In this document: one piece after another, positions 28,301 to 43,300 of the stretch
Layout of the letters: each line of letters begins with the position of its first letter
How positions within the stretch are numbered: the stretch's first letter is position 1
From: Siphonodentalium dalli
Lineage: Eukaryota; Mollusca; Scaphopoda; Gadilida; Siphonodentaliidae
Length of the DNA stretch: 64,000 nucleotides
Assembly: GCA_032622095.1 (NCBI GenBank)
Contig: CP136067.1
Span: 42,575,549 to 42,639,548 of the forward strand
Direction: 5' to 3'
The notes under the pieces: generated by a model
What the model saw: only the letters and a program-made list of their open reading frames with translations
What the model was told of the DNA's origin: nothing
Databases searched by the model: none
Made by a program: the position numbers and the translations under genes

Positions 28301-31300
28301 GGTGTAATTTTACCCCCGTGACCAAAGGAAATTGTGGGTAACTGACAATAAAATTCATGCCTGTTTGACTCAACATATTTCTACAAAGATTTTAATTGGT
28401 TTATTGACTTTTAATATCTTACATCACAGTAATTTGGTCTGCACCCAACTACTTTCTGAATAGTGGATGCTTCAACCCACATGGGATTGTCTTCATCTCA
28501 CAAGTAGGTCACCTCACTTCGGGGAAATAGCCATCCATCTGTTCATTCATCTGTCTGTCCTTCGACAGATGCTGTATGACTCAATACTCAAGTAATTTTT
28601 ATTCGATCTTGTTCATATTTTACGTTCGTGTTAATGATGCTTCACCCGTCACCTGTATCGATTTTGGTATCATTCGGTTGATCGGTTTAGAAAATATATG
28701 TGCCATCTGATGCAATAACTGGAACATTTTTCCTCCGATCCTGTTGAAATTTAATTACAGACTCAAGCATGACACACCCCTCACCTGTATAGTTTTTGGT
28801 ATCCTTCCAGTGATCTCTTAGAAAAATTTAATCCTTTCCACTCAATCCATAGACACATGCCAGCCGATGAAATAACTGAAATACTTTTCTTCTGATCTTC
28901 CTCATATTTCTTATCAAGGTTTATTTTGTTTTCTATTTAGCTGCGAGTAACACCAACATTAAATGACGGTCAGAAGAAAGCATTAGAAGACAACGAAGAA
29001 TCCACAGTTTACAGCCAAGCTATACACTACGCCAACAGAATGGTGTACATCAAGGTGCCGCTCGATGTGAACAAATGTCTACAGAACACATCGGGAATCA
29101 GTGATGATAATAGTAACAGCAATGTCACTATCAGGTGAGGCAGATACCCCGTTGACACAACAATTGACCACTGTCACCACAGTGTACTTGCTGTTCGGCC
29201 CCAGTGTCAGACTTTGTAACTGCAGTTGAGCACTGCGTCCAAACAGCAAGTACACCGCGGCTGAACGGCAAGAACACTGTGGCCAAACAGCAACTACTCA
29301 CTTTTCCTGGATGATTTTTATAGGCTTCATGGTCCTTTTTCAACTAAGTAATTGGCGTTTTTCTGTATTGTTTGGATGATAACTCCATTTATTATCAACT
29401 AATCCAAACGAAACTTGCTATGATGTATACCCATCGCATTATTCAGGTCAAGTTTGAATATGGTTCCGGTCCGATGATTTTTGGAACAAACCATTCGGCT
29501 CTTACTTCCCGTATTTTTGTCGGAGCTATCGCCCTTTTTTGGCTTAAAAATTATCAACTGATTCGACTTAGAATCTGCTGATTATTATTCTGGTATCTAA
29601 TCAAATATGTTAACAACAAAGACAGTTGGAAGCAAAGTTTGATTCAATGATATATGCAGAATCAAATTTTCATTTTCTAAAAAGCCACCAGTCAAATAAA
29701 GCTACCTTAATCGGGGGGACGTTTGGCCAATCAGCCTTTTAAGCTCAACTTGACGAAGCACCTCCCTCACCCGATCATCTCTAAACATCATATGGATCTT
29801 CGGGATGACCTCTTAATAGGAGCCATCAATTTTTTCCAAAATTTATTAAAAGACATGGCTGCCAGCAGCCATCTTGGATTTCAAATTTGAATCCATTGGC
29901 ACACCCTGCAGCCCGCATTTATTGGAGAATTGTTTTGAAAATTTACCGGCATGTTTAAGATCACTTCTAGATGGGAGTTATCAAATTTGGCCATCTTGGA
30001 TTTTACTCTTTGTATGACTAAATCCTTCTGCACACCCAAGAGGCTAACTCCCTCATCCGATCATCAACAAACTTCATATGGATCTTCGGGGTATTACTGC
30101 ATCCTTTGGCACGCCCTACAGCCAAACTTTTTCAACCAATTAATCCCAAACTGTTTATGCATTTTCTGGGGTAACCTCTAGTTACATAAGCATATTAACT
30201 TTCCAAGTTCCCTATCTTCTATGGACTGTAATATATGGCATGATCCCATTCCAAGCTTCAGTGTCATTGACACTTTCATTTATTTTTTTAGCCCTTTATA
30301 AAATGTCATTTACCGGTAAGCGCAAAAGCAAATAATTTTGAAATGTTATGTTACTGTAATTGGTAAAGTTGTAATCTATGCCTTCTACTCATGTATCTCT
30401 TTTTACCATTTTTAGTGTTGGGGAGAGTGACAGCTTCGGTGCAGAAAGTGGGTTCGATGAGACTGAGTCATCCGATGTTGGATCCACCGTGATTAAATTC
30501 GTCTCTCGATTCGTGGATAAAGTCTGCAATGACAGTGGAGTTCAGTCAGAACATATCAAATGTCTACATCAGATGATTCCAGGTATATCAGTAAAAACAT
30601 TATTGGACCGAACAGAAATAGACCACACAATGCACATCTTAATCCAGAATCTTTTATCGAATGAGTTGCAGATGGCGCAATGATATATTTTGCGAGAGCA
30701 TAGCTATAGCTCGAGCGAAATGTAACTATGCGCCGTTCGCAACGAGCATTGATAAAAGATTCGAGATTATGATGCAAGTTGTGTTCTATATTTATTCTAT
30801 TTGATTATATTTATATTTATTATATCATATACATTCAATCAACGACTGTCATCTTCTTTGAAACTATAGCCACCTTTATTGTGATTTAAGTCTGATGGAT
30901 AACCAGTAATGATCGGGGCATCACCCGAAGCGCATCGCTGACGTAATGGACGTCATCTTTCTTGGTGAAAATGTCAACAAATATAGATCTGGCTTGTATT
31001 CCACCAGAGGTATACAATAAAATGTATTCAATGGCTGGGATTCCATTGAATACATGTGCCTCACATAATTGGCTGTGGAATAATTAAAGGTACTGAAGGC
31101 CTTCGAAGTGGTTTCATACGAAATAACATAAATTTGATAAAAGTGAGTAAAACAACTATCATCATCAATAAGTAAATGTAAAAATGGATCAACTTTGTTC
31201 TTATCTTCATTATTAGCTCAACTTACTTTGTAAGTTTGAGCTATTGCCATGGTTTGGCGTCCGTCGTCCGTGTGTGCATGTGTCCGTGTGTGCGTGTGTC

Positions 31301-34300
31301 CGTCAACAATTTCCTTTGGCGCGGGCTACAGGTCGTACCTTTGGTCTGATCTTTATGAAATTTGTCATGAATGTCGACATTGACATGTAGATGGGAACGA
31401 GTGATTTTGGGGTCGTTCGGCCAAAAAACATGGCCGCCAGCAGCCATCTTGGATTTTACTCTTTGCATGACTAAATCCTTTGGCGCAGGCTACAGGTCGT
31501 TGCGTTTGTCGGAAGTTCATGAAATTTGTCATGGATGTTAACAATGACATGTAGATGGGAACGAGTCATTTTGGGGTCGTTCGGTCGAAAAACATGGCCG
31601 CCAGCAGCCATCTTGGATTTCACTCTTTGCATGACTAAATCCTTTGGCACGGGCTACAGGTCGTACCTTTTGTCTAATCTTTATGAAATTTATCATGAAT
31701 GTTGACATTGACATGTAGATGGGAATGAGTCATTTTGGGGTCATTCGGCCAAAAAACATGTCCGCTGGCGGCCATCTTGGATTTCAAAATTCAATCCATT
31801 GGCAGGGCTACAGGTCGTACTGCTTGTCTGATCATCATGAAATTTGTCATGGATGTTAATATTGACATGTAGATGGGAACGAGTCATTCTGGGGTCGTTC
31901 GGCTAAAAAACATGGCCGTTAGGGCTGCAACGATTCACCGCGGTTTCGGTGAATCGCGATGTTTACCGGCGGTGCGATACGCGGTTCATTTCGTAATTAT
32001 TCCGGTACGTTTTCGATCCGCATTTTTGTCGCCCAAGCTCTCTGAGAGGACACTTTTCATTAGCTGTAACCGCAATGATTCACTATGACATGTAGATGGG
32101 AACGAGTCATTTTGGGGTTATTCGGCCAAAAACATGGCCACCAGCAGCCATCTTGGATTTTACTATTTCCTTAACTAGGCCTTTCAACTTTCCACATTCC
32201 TAATCACTCCATTGACTGTAATACATGAAATTTTCCCTTTTCCAAGTTGAGCTACAGTGTCATTGACACTTTCATTAATAACTCCGATAACTGGGTTTCA
32301 CATATCAAAACCATTGTTATATAAACATTACTGTTACAGTGGCATTACTGATGAAAGTCCAATTAGTCCAATAAGATACCAAAGTTCAGTCGACCTTTGA
32401 CTGCAAACATTGGGAAACGACAAATCATTGAAAAATATTTCCAAAAAAATCTTAGTTAGACTGAAATATTTGAACTTACTATGGAATTATCAATGTTTAT
32501 TGACAAATCGTAACAGTTTTGTTTACATAACAATGGTTTCAACACATAAGATTTCGTTATTTGAAAGCTATCAGTAATATATATATAATTAATATAAGAA
32601 CAAAGTTGATCTACTTCTCCATGTTCTTCTTAGTGGTGATGTTTTTACAAGCTTTTAAAAAAAAAATGTGCACATTCACTGCGAGGGCTTTGGGTCCCTT
32701 TAATGTTCTGTTTCTGAGACACGTTCACCCTATATAAATCATCCTGCCGCACGACAATTGATGAATTACTGACAATAAATTTAGTTAAAATACATTTCAA
32801 CTGGTATTTGATTTCCCTTTGTTATTGCTGACAATATGACAGTTTATTTTTGATTGTGTTCAAACTGTATGTCTTTGGTTTGTACAATAGACTGCATTTT
32901 ATTATTCTCAGGTGCCTAATAATAGTGTCAGCATGCATATTAATTTTGGAGAAAATTCCCAACGATCACTATTATTTGGCATTGAGACATTGACTGAAAT
33001 TGCCAACACTATTATTATTTTCAGCATAAATCACTATTATTAACCCTTTACCCAACAGAAGGGCCCTGTGCCAATGCATTCTCTTATATATGCGAGTCGA
33101 CCATAGGTCGCCTCGCATATATAAGAGAATGCATTGGCTTAACACATTAAAAATTATAAAATTGTTAAAGAATGTAATAAAAAATGGTAAAAAGTGTTAA
33201 AAAAAGATTTTGTTTAGGCCAATGCATTCTCTTATATATGCGAGGCGACATATGGTCGACTCGCATATATAAGAGAATGCATTGGCACAGGGCATAACTG
33301 TAACCATCACAATGTGGTCAATGAGCCGGTTCCAATGATATCCATATTTGTATGGTTCTATTGAGACAGACCGAAGATATTTTAGGCTGTTGAAGCTTTA
33401 TTTGACCGGTTTTGGCCGTTTTGTTGGGTAAAGGGTTAAGCCATCATGATTATTAGGCACCTGAGAGTAAGTACTTTGCACATTGTATTTATAAATTAAT
33501 CTTTCATGACAGGTGTTGTCGCTATGCATATAGAGACGCTGGAGTCAGTATACAGGGAAAGCAAGAGATTGCCCCCAATACACAAGGTTTGTTGTGGAAA
33601 TTTCTTTATTCACAAAATTCATGTATCCTAATATTCATAAATAATTTATGGTATTTAGATGTCAGATCGTTCATACTAGGTTTATGAAGGAAATTAGATA
33701 TTTACTCCCAAGATTCATGTACCATATATTTACACTCATACATTCATTCGCAAAATGTTGGTTGATTGAAATCATGTCATGTGACGTCACGTGCGACCCC
33801 AAACTTGATTCCATATTGTATGGAGAATATATGCCAGAATATTGTTGAAAATGGGCACTTCCGTTATATGGGACATGTGCTACTCACATCTGGCGTGTAA
33901 ATATAGGGAGCATATACAGTAATGCTCTAATTAATCGACCTCTTAACCAAAGCAGAATTATGGGTAACTTTTCAGGATTTAGTCGGAAATATGGCTTGTT
34001 GCCATTCATCGGAAAGCTCTCCCCGAGAGCTTTCCGATGAATGGCAACAAGCCATATTTCCGACTAAATCCTGAAAAGTTACCCATAATTCTGCTTTGGT
34101 TAAGAGGTTGATTAATTAGAGCATTACTGTATGTCGATTGTTGAACTTATTATCTGAACATTATGTGAACATTTCCCACCAATGAATATTAATCATTCTG
34201 TAATTTGACCCTTCCTCAATCTCAATCAGCCAAAAATACTGACCCCGACTCTGCTGCCTGGAGAGGAGGTTGTCATGGAGGGCCTGAGGGCATACCTGTT

Positions 34301-37300
34301 GCCAGATGGCAGAGAGGACGGCATCGGTATATCAGGTGGACCATGCCTCATACCTGCAGAGGGCGCTATGTTCCTCACCACGTACCGTATCATTTTCAAA
34401 GGCACACCTGTCGACCCATTGGGTAAGTAACATAGTGTAGCAAAGTTAGGTTTTTATCTTTCGTTCTCTCATTTCACATTTGTTCATCTATTGCATCATC
34501 ACCTCGTTCGTAATATAATCTGTTGAGAGACATTTGTTCATTGTGGTTAAGTATTTATTCACATATTTAATATTATTTGTAAGTTTGTTCATTGTAAATT
34601 GCCAGCAACTATTATTTACTGGCAATGGCCTCCGACATCATGGCCAGGCCATAGTATTGCAGATACTATTTTAGGGTGGTACAGTGGGATATACCATTTT
34701 GATATCCCTTCACCATCGTGTATGTTATGGTTAAAGTAACATGTCGTTGTCAGCAGGCAATAAATTAGACTTTATGGATGATATTATTATTCATATATAA
34801 AAAAAATTCTGATATAATACATACAACCTTTTGGGATGGTCCAGTTTTACGGGCTATATTTATTTATAATTGTGAATAAACGGAAGATTTAGCTTCAAAT
34901 TATCGGATAATTATGGACGAATTTGCAAATTTGAAGATAATTCCATTGTGGCAATACTCTGCTGTAAAGTATGATTCATTTCTTCACTGAAATTTGACAT
35001 CTGGTCAATTAATATTAAAAGATAAACTCATGTGGCATTCACTGTTACACCTTTTAGCACCTAAAATAATTTTCTAAGAGATCGTTATGATTTTGTAGTG
35101 ATTTTATTACTATTATTTTCAGCATGTGAGAATGTGATAGTTCGAGCATTTCCCATATCAACGTTAACCAAAGAAAAGAAAACTGGAGGACAGTATCTAC
35201 AGCATCTGGACCAACATCTACAGGAAGTTGTCCAGATGAGGTCCAATGTTTTTCAGGTTAGTATGTGTAAATATAACATTCAAATTTATACTGACTTACT
35301 GAGTCCGTGGCATTCAATCGACTTAATCATTTCTGAAGGCATAATGTTGCATTGAAGCTTCTGTGGATCAGGCCTGTCATTTAAAGGTTGGAGCTCGGCC
35401 CACTCCTGCATTCACCCGCAAAATCATAAATAAAAATCTTCATATGCTAAACACTCGCCTTTTCCAGGTGATAAATTTGTATTGTCTGCCAGTCAGACAA
35501 AGTTTCCAGAAACATTAAAATTTGTTTCTGTTCAAAACATACATAATTGTCGATCTTCTCACGCTGATAAATTCCTGCATATTAATTCTGATAAATAGTG
35601 ATCTCTGAACATGCAAAATTGTGCCCAACATAGTTCAATCGGAAGATCTAATTATTTCTAGAAATATCATTTGACTAACATTATCTTATTTGTTTCAGCT
35701 AATGAAGGTGGCCTTTGATGATGAGGTAGGATCGGAGAATGTTGAGACGTTTAGGAAGCTTGTGAATAAGATCCGTAATCCGCAGTCTGTATTCCAGCAT
35801 TTCGCGTTCACTGGGCATATGACTCTGCAGCCTGCACCACTCCACAATGTCAAGGACAAACATGCTTCCTTAAAGTGAGTTAATAATAAGGCCAATTGAA
35901 TAAAAAATAGGAACCTTCATCATTTTCTAGATTGCCCGTGAGTAACCACATATTGGCAATAGAAAAAGGGAGACATCGACAACCAGTAACACCATTAGAA
36001 AATTGGCTGTGTTCCATGTGTGACAAACAATGTGTCAAATCTGAAATGCAATTGATCATTGAATGTTACTCATATGATGATTTAAGATCTAATTTATTCA
36101 TCGAAATTTAGAAACACGATAGTGAATTCAATAATTTGAATGACACAGATAAATTTGCACTGATTATGAGAAATGATAATATTAAATTAATTAACAAGGT
36201 TTCCAACATTGTCCGCAGGGAATAATAAAGCTTGAAGAAATTGTTGAGGGAATGTTCATAAGAACTGTGTTTGTTATAATAATTTATTTATGTATTGCTT
36301 ATTTATGTACTGTAAATTTCGGTGTAGAAGTCGCGTGTGTGTATAAGACGCACCCCCACTTTTCAACCCCAAATCCTGCCTTTTGTGAAATACCTTTGTA
36401 TAAGATGCACCCATTTTTAGATGCTGGAATTTCAGAAAACTTCCGTGCATGGTAAGTATTGTACTGGTAAGTATTGAGAGCAAGTATTCACACATCACAT
36501 TTGGGAGGAGAAGAAATGGAGAAAGTTATTTACGTTAGAATGATTTATATAAACACACAATATAACATAACAATTCATAGCACAGCACAATTTATTAAAA
36601 CGAACAACATTTGCAATAGACAAACAATAAAAATATGGAATGGGAACTGAATGATTTAATACACGGAATGCACAAAACTGACATTTCAACAACAATAACA
36701 TTCATTCACTTTCGTCATCACTTTCGTCGTTATCAATAAACAATTTAAACCACTCAGCATCTGACAAAGCATCATCATACACTTCTACATACGAACTTTC
36801 TATGAACACATCATCCTCACATTCATCCTCTCATTCATCTACAACTTTCGCGCTTTCATCTTTCTCACAAACAACTTAAATCTGGTTTCGTAACTCTGAC
36901 GTTTGCGCTTAATCCCACATTTATCCATAATGATCGAAGTATGTGAATATATATAGAAATTTACAGTATGAGGAAAGACACAAAATATCCTATCATTTAT
37001 AGGAATATAAAATTGAGACTCGGCTTACTGTTGTTTTAGGATAATGGCCTCGTTAATTTAGTTGTCGCCTAATTGTCGCGGATCATGAATGCAAACGCTT
37101 TGGGCTAATAGTGATGCAATGCACTCCTCAGTATTAAGTGTCAAATATACTCAATGTGGGGATTAAATGTTTGCACCCGAAGCGTACAGCATAAAATAAT
37201 GTTTATGTAATATCAATTTAACAGGAGTTCGCGGCTAATTCGCACTGAAGCCTCGTTAAAATATTTGGAGTCAGGGTTTTATTATGCTCATTCCTTCCCA

Positions 37301-40300
37301 GGCTTTAAATAAACATTCCGATGTGACGTAATATGGTAGCAGTTTAGAGCCACGTGCAGCTTCCAAACAGTTTACTATGTCGCAATTAACACTGCAGACA
37401 TCAAAGCGATGACACCGCCGTCATTGAATGTGGGTCAATTTTGCACGTGTCCAGAATTGTTACACAGTAAGGTCAAGGACGCCAACTGTTTGTGAATTTG
37501 CTGCTGTTTGCTAATATTTCTTTCCGGGATTTTGGGAATAAAAGTTAATAATAGTGAAGAGGAAGATAACTGTTTTCAATATTTTAATTCAATGAATATT
37601 ATCCGTCTTTATGGAGTGTTTTGTGGATGAATCTCCGCCGATATTTGCTGTGAATATCTCCTTGTCTCCCGACACTTGTGTACTTACCGCTCGTGGCTCA
37701 AACTCTCTGAAAATGAGTCAAGATTTCACCCCGATTTTGAGTTACCGTTGTATAAGGCGCACCAATATTCTGGGCTATATATTCAGGTAAAAAAGATGCG
37801 ACTTATACACCAAAAGTTTTTTTCCGACCCCGAGGGACCCACCACCCCATTTGTGCAAAAAAAATATTTTTTTCCTCCAAAATTTTGGGGACCCACCCCC
37901 CTTTCTCATGTTTTTATCAAAATTTCAGAGTTTTTTTTAGCCGTTTTTCAATAACTGTATTAACTGCCTTACTAATTGGTAAACACAGATCAGAAAAACG
38001 AAAAATAAACTGTGTTTCCTGGTGTTTTCAGTATCTAACAACAATAATAAAGCATTGTGTAGGTACACTATATGTCACAAATCGCCCTAGACCCCATTAT
38101 AGCCTTAATATATCGAGTGTGTTGTGTCTGACAGAGAACACTGGCCAGTGTAAATAGTGGTAAACAGGTCAGGGGTTCCACAATTATATGTGTATGACCA
38201 AAGAACTCTTTAGTCTTATCCAACGGGGTGGGGTGGGGTGGGGGAAGGGAATTGTTTTTGGTTAGGTATACACATAGATATATGGTTATTATACTGCCCG
38301 ATATTAGTCGGCAGGTATATAGTTGACGTCTCGAGCCGTCTGTCCTTACAAACATTTTGAATTATAACTCAAGAGTCGGTTGTCATATTTGATGCCCTAT
38401 GGCATGGTGACGGATCAGAAATGGGGGACGAATATGCATAATATCGTTGTGACCATCAATGCCTACCAGAGTTATGGGCCCAGTTCGACTTTACGAAATT
38501 CAGTCCATACAAAGTTTTTGCAATATAAGTTAAGTGTCGGTTGTCAAATTTTGACGTGGTTTGGTATGGTGATAGACCAGAATGAAGAATTGAATGTCAT
38601 TTCTCAATGCATCTGAATGCATCACATTATTTCAGTTCATCTATTTGTAAGTGATAACAGTATACAATAAGTATTTTAGTTTCGTCTTGTTGAGCAGTAT
38701 AGCTCCAAGATGAAGTTCGGTAATTCAATGAGAAAAGCGTCGCCTTCATTTGGGATTGTCTGAGCAGTAAACACTAACGGTCATTCATCATAACCAATTC
38801 AGTTTTATTTGGATAATTGTTGCAAACTAACATTACTTGCAATCATTCAAGATGAGAAAGACAGCATTTCAGACATTAGAAATTTATGAGATACCCTTTT
38901 CAAGTTCATGTTATGCAACAATCATGTTAATGATATCTAGTCACCATTGAGTATTCACCATGTAGTATCCAATTTGTGATAGAGTTTTTTTGTTTTATTA
39001 CTTTTATTCAGGTAATACAACTGGGTAATATATTAATTTTGTTACTAAATATTTCTTCCGTTGATCATAAGTTTCCTGAACGTTAATACGGTGGTCCACT
39101 GTGAAGTGGTCTGGGATCCTGTGAAATCCAGAATGTTGCTAAATCTGAGTCACTTTAGCTGCCTATATAGCCCTATACAAACAAGCATGGTACTAACATG
39201 CTTACAAACAACATTACATGGTCAGTACTTGTAAATTGTTTGAAAAAAACCCATTTTGGAAAAAAATTACAAGAACCATTTTTTCCGCCGCTTCTGGACC
39301 ACCCACCCACCCCGTCCCTATATACGGATTTTTTTTGCAGACTCCCCCCCCCCCCCCCCCCCCCCCCCCCGTATATGATACTCATCAGTATCTTGCAACT
39401 GCTCATTGGGGTGTTTTGCAATAAATTCTTATAACTTGTATCATAACCTTAGAAAACCTGGAATAGTCTTGAATTTTACATATTACCATTCACAACCAGG
39501 AATGTGCTTTAATTGCTGTTTGAGGCTTGAATAGCTTATAATTTCAAAAATATTTGCACCACTTGCAGAAATTGTAAATTGTTTATGATCATATTTTACT
39601 ATATCTGATTGATTGTCTTGAACAAAATGTTTTTAAATTCCTATTATTGCCCTTGAATAGCCTTAAATTTTAGAATTAAGAGCCTTGATAATTGTTGAAA
39701 AATAGCCTTAAATTTAATTAGTTCTCACCTGTGGGGAAAACAGTAACACAAAGAAGGGCTATTCAAAAAGTTCAGTTCAGTATTAAAGATCAATAACTCT
39801 TGTACATGTGTATATGTATCGCTTATATAACCAAGTTTGGTTGAAAAATTTCCAGTGATTTCAACAGGTTACCTAAGCTTTTAGGTAACATTGCTTATCT
39901 GAGCATATTCCAGGGGAACGAATTTATTATCTAAGGAAAAACCAGGGGAACGAAAAATAGGTTAGGCCAAAAAAAAAAAGTTATTTGATTTTTTTTTTAA
40001 ATCAATGCGGGGGCGAGGGTTTTATTTTTATATTTGATTTGTTTCTGCCCATAGACTGGCATAGTAAGCATGGGTTATTATACCTTCCCAGGTCCAGAAA
40101 ATGTAGGAAGAACTTTGTAATGGATATAAACTAATTCAATTTGATATAAAGAATGACAAGTTATGACATTGTACTACCTGTACATCATATAGGGATTACC
40201 TAGAATGATATATATACATGTATTGATATGATTTTGATATCGGCACAATCATTTTTAACAACACGCATAACTACATATCTGATTCATTTAAAAATGCAGT

Positions 40301-43300
40301 CGAAATGAAAAGATAAAGTGATCTTCCAAAGAATCATAGAAAGTCTTGATTTGCTCATTCCACTGACTAATTAGAGACTGTATATGTACCGCAATGGATG
40401 ATAGACAATAAAACTTCAAATAACCATCATGAACATGGCAATAATACACCACTACTCAAACTGTATTGTGCTAAGGTTGCATACCTTCAACCACAATATA
40501 TGTATCAAGGGGAAAAACTCTATCTTGCAGGGTTACTTACTTACTCTGCGAAGGTCAGGTTGACGGATGACTCATTCAATATCCAACTTTCTTCTGATCG
40601 AAATATTTCAACACATTTGACCAATAAACATGGGGGTTGGGACAGCTTGTGGTGACAATATACCTGATAGTTATCGTTGCCTATGGTTTTTGTTGAATAC
40701 CCATACTTACACCGTTGTATTTTGCTCCTATTCAATCCTTGAAACAACTAATTTCTGTGTGACAGTTTTCTATTTTTATGATACAGGTTTACAACTATGG
40801 TGAAATCCAAATTCGAAATAAAATGGTCCAACGCGGGCTTTTTGTCTGTGGCCATTTTTGTCAATGTGGCGATGCTTGAGAATCGAAACTTTTTTTTTTT
40901 TGTGGCCTTATGCCAAATTTTGAAATCAGCATGCCTTCAAATAATCGCAAATGTTCTTTCAGACAATTTGCCAAGAAGACAATAATTAAAACAGCAAGGA
41001 AAGCTGGTCTGAAGACAAAGCAATCTACAGCTCCTCGCAAACAGAAATTTGTACTACCAACACCACCCATGCCAAGGAAAAGCCACTCCCCCGGACGATC
41101 GTCCGACAGTGAATCAGACCGACCAAACAGTGAGATATATGATGAGCTGTCACGTGAGTCTCAATTGCTAGATTTTTATACTCATTGATATAAGGTCATT
41201 TTCCAGATGGACAGGCTTTATACATTGTATATAACTCATCAATGAATTTGTCCCTTAGGCCATTAAAAAAGTAAGTGTTGTCACCAACCTCCAAGCCTTG
41301 AAATAGTGTGTCTGTCATTTGCAGAATGAGGTCCCCAGAGGGAGAATTTAGTGATGCTACCCCGCATAGCGGGCTAGAATCACCAAATTCACCCTCTGGG
41401 GACCTCATTCTGCTTACACCTCAGCAGTATGAGGTTCCCAGAGGGTGAATTTGGTATGCTAGCCCACTATGCGGGGTAGCATCACTAAATTCACCCTCTG
41501 GAGACCTCATTCTGCAAATGACAGACACTATTTCAAGGCCTGCCAACCTCCCATTTCTTCAACATGCTGCTGCATGAACTATTTTATTCTTTTATTAATA
41601 TAAACAAACTCTTCCCAAAATCTGTTTTTCTTGTAATTATTCCGTAACACATAGAGTTTAATATATGCCCGGCAATTGAAAAAACAATTGAAAGAACTGG
41701 GAATGAAACCCCTTTAAGAACCAGGAACCGGGAACGTTTCTGTGATATGTATGCACTAGTTGTACAACTTGGGTTTTAAAGCAGTTTGGGTGACGGGGAT
41801 CATAATAACGATAATTTAGATTAACTAAAGGATATTCCAAATTGTTATATTTGACCTTCTTGGGCCACATAATGGTATACAACATAACACAACACAAGTT
41901 GGAAAACATAAAACCTAAAAAAAAATGTTGCCAATATTGCAAACTTCGCATGGCATCTCGTAACTTTTATGTTCACTAAAGAGAGTACAAACGAAACAGT
42001 CTGTATAGTTCATTGAAATTTGTGTGTTAATATCCAATACTTTTTAGTGTCATGATGTCTTCATTTTAACAGGAGTCGGACGTAGTCTTGAAGTTACAGT
42101 TATGCCCTGTGCCAATGCATTCTCTTATATATGCGAGTCGACCATAGGTCGCCTCGCATATATAAGAGAATGCATTGGCCTAAAAAAAATATTTTTTTAA
42201 CACTTTTTACCATTTTTTCTTACATTCTTTAACAATTTTATAATTTTTAATGTGTTAAGCCAATGCATTCTCTTATATATGCAAGGCGACCTATGGTCGA
42301 CTCGCATATATAAGAGAATGCATTGGCACAGGGCCGTTCTGTTGGGTAAAGGGTTAAACAAAATTATGTGCAGTTGGTATCCATCGATGTATGATATACC
42401 AAATGTTAACAATGCACCCGGTTCCCAGTTCCTACAAATCATATTCCCAGGAAATTGGAATGAGTATGGGACCTGAGAACCGGGAAATTCCCATTCCCGG
42501 GATTAAAGACATATTATGTACTTGTTCGGGTGCGTCAAACTGATAAGTTAGTATTCAGGCGCTATGCCAACTGTTATGCCCTGTGCCAATGCATTCTCTT
42601 ATATATAAGAGAATAATAAATAATGTATAGCATTTTTAAAGCGCCTTATCCCATGAGGCCCAAAGCGCTCAATGATACAACAGATGACCGAGCTCCAGCA
42701 CATTTAAACACATATACGCATGTACACACAAACAATAACTACAATGAAATAAATCAAACAATTCATATACAAATCAGGATGAAGGCTGTGTGTATTGTAT
42801 AAAACAATGCAGGAAATGTGTGCTCAGCTTTGGTCGTCGTCGTTGCCATAGTGAAGTTTAAACAGATACGTTTTGAGTTCTGTTTTGAAAGATTCCAAAG
42901 TAGCAAAATTCCTAAGTGTAAGCGGGAGTGAATTCCAAAGGTTTGGGCCGTAGCATTCAAAAGATCGACGACCATAATTAACAAGGTCACGTTTGGGGAC
43001 AGCAAGTAATATTTTATCAGCTGACCTTAAGCCTCTGGGGCTGACCTTAAGCATTGGCACAAGGCCCTTCTGTTGGGTAAAGGGTTAAGCTCTAGTAACA
43101 CATAGCATAAATTTGTTTGTTTATTCATTTCTTCAGTGATAGAAGAGCATGAGTTCATTAATAACTTAGCATCAGATCCAAAGAATCTTGAGAAACTCAT
43201 GGAGAAGCCAGGGTACCAAGACTATCTCAGACAGGGTCTGGCTACGCTTCCATCGACCAATCAGAGATCTCGATCCGAACCTTTTAGGATAACAACAGTC

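Noticed and set aside
33917-34129. Long perfect hairpins as microRNA precursors or terminators
   Set aside because: The arms are about 100 bp, repeated at several loci and flanked by TA duplications, so they are better explained as palindromic MITEs.
39173-39434. Proline-rich and glycine-rich open frames
   Set aside because: Produced by the C homopolymer at 39344-39370.
42763-43005. 80-codon minus-strand open frame overlapping the LINE fragment
   Set aside because: Shadow frame of the RT fragment, which reads in the neighbouring frame.
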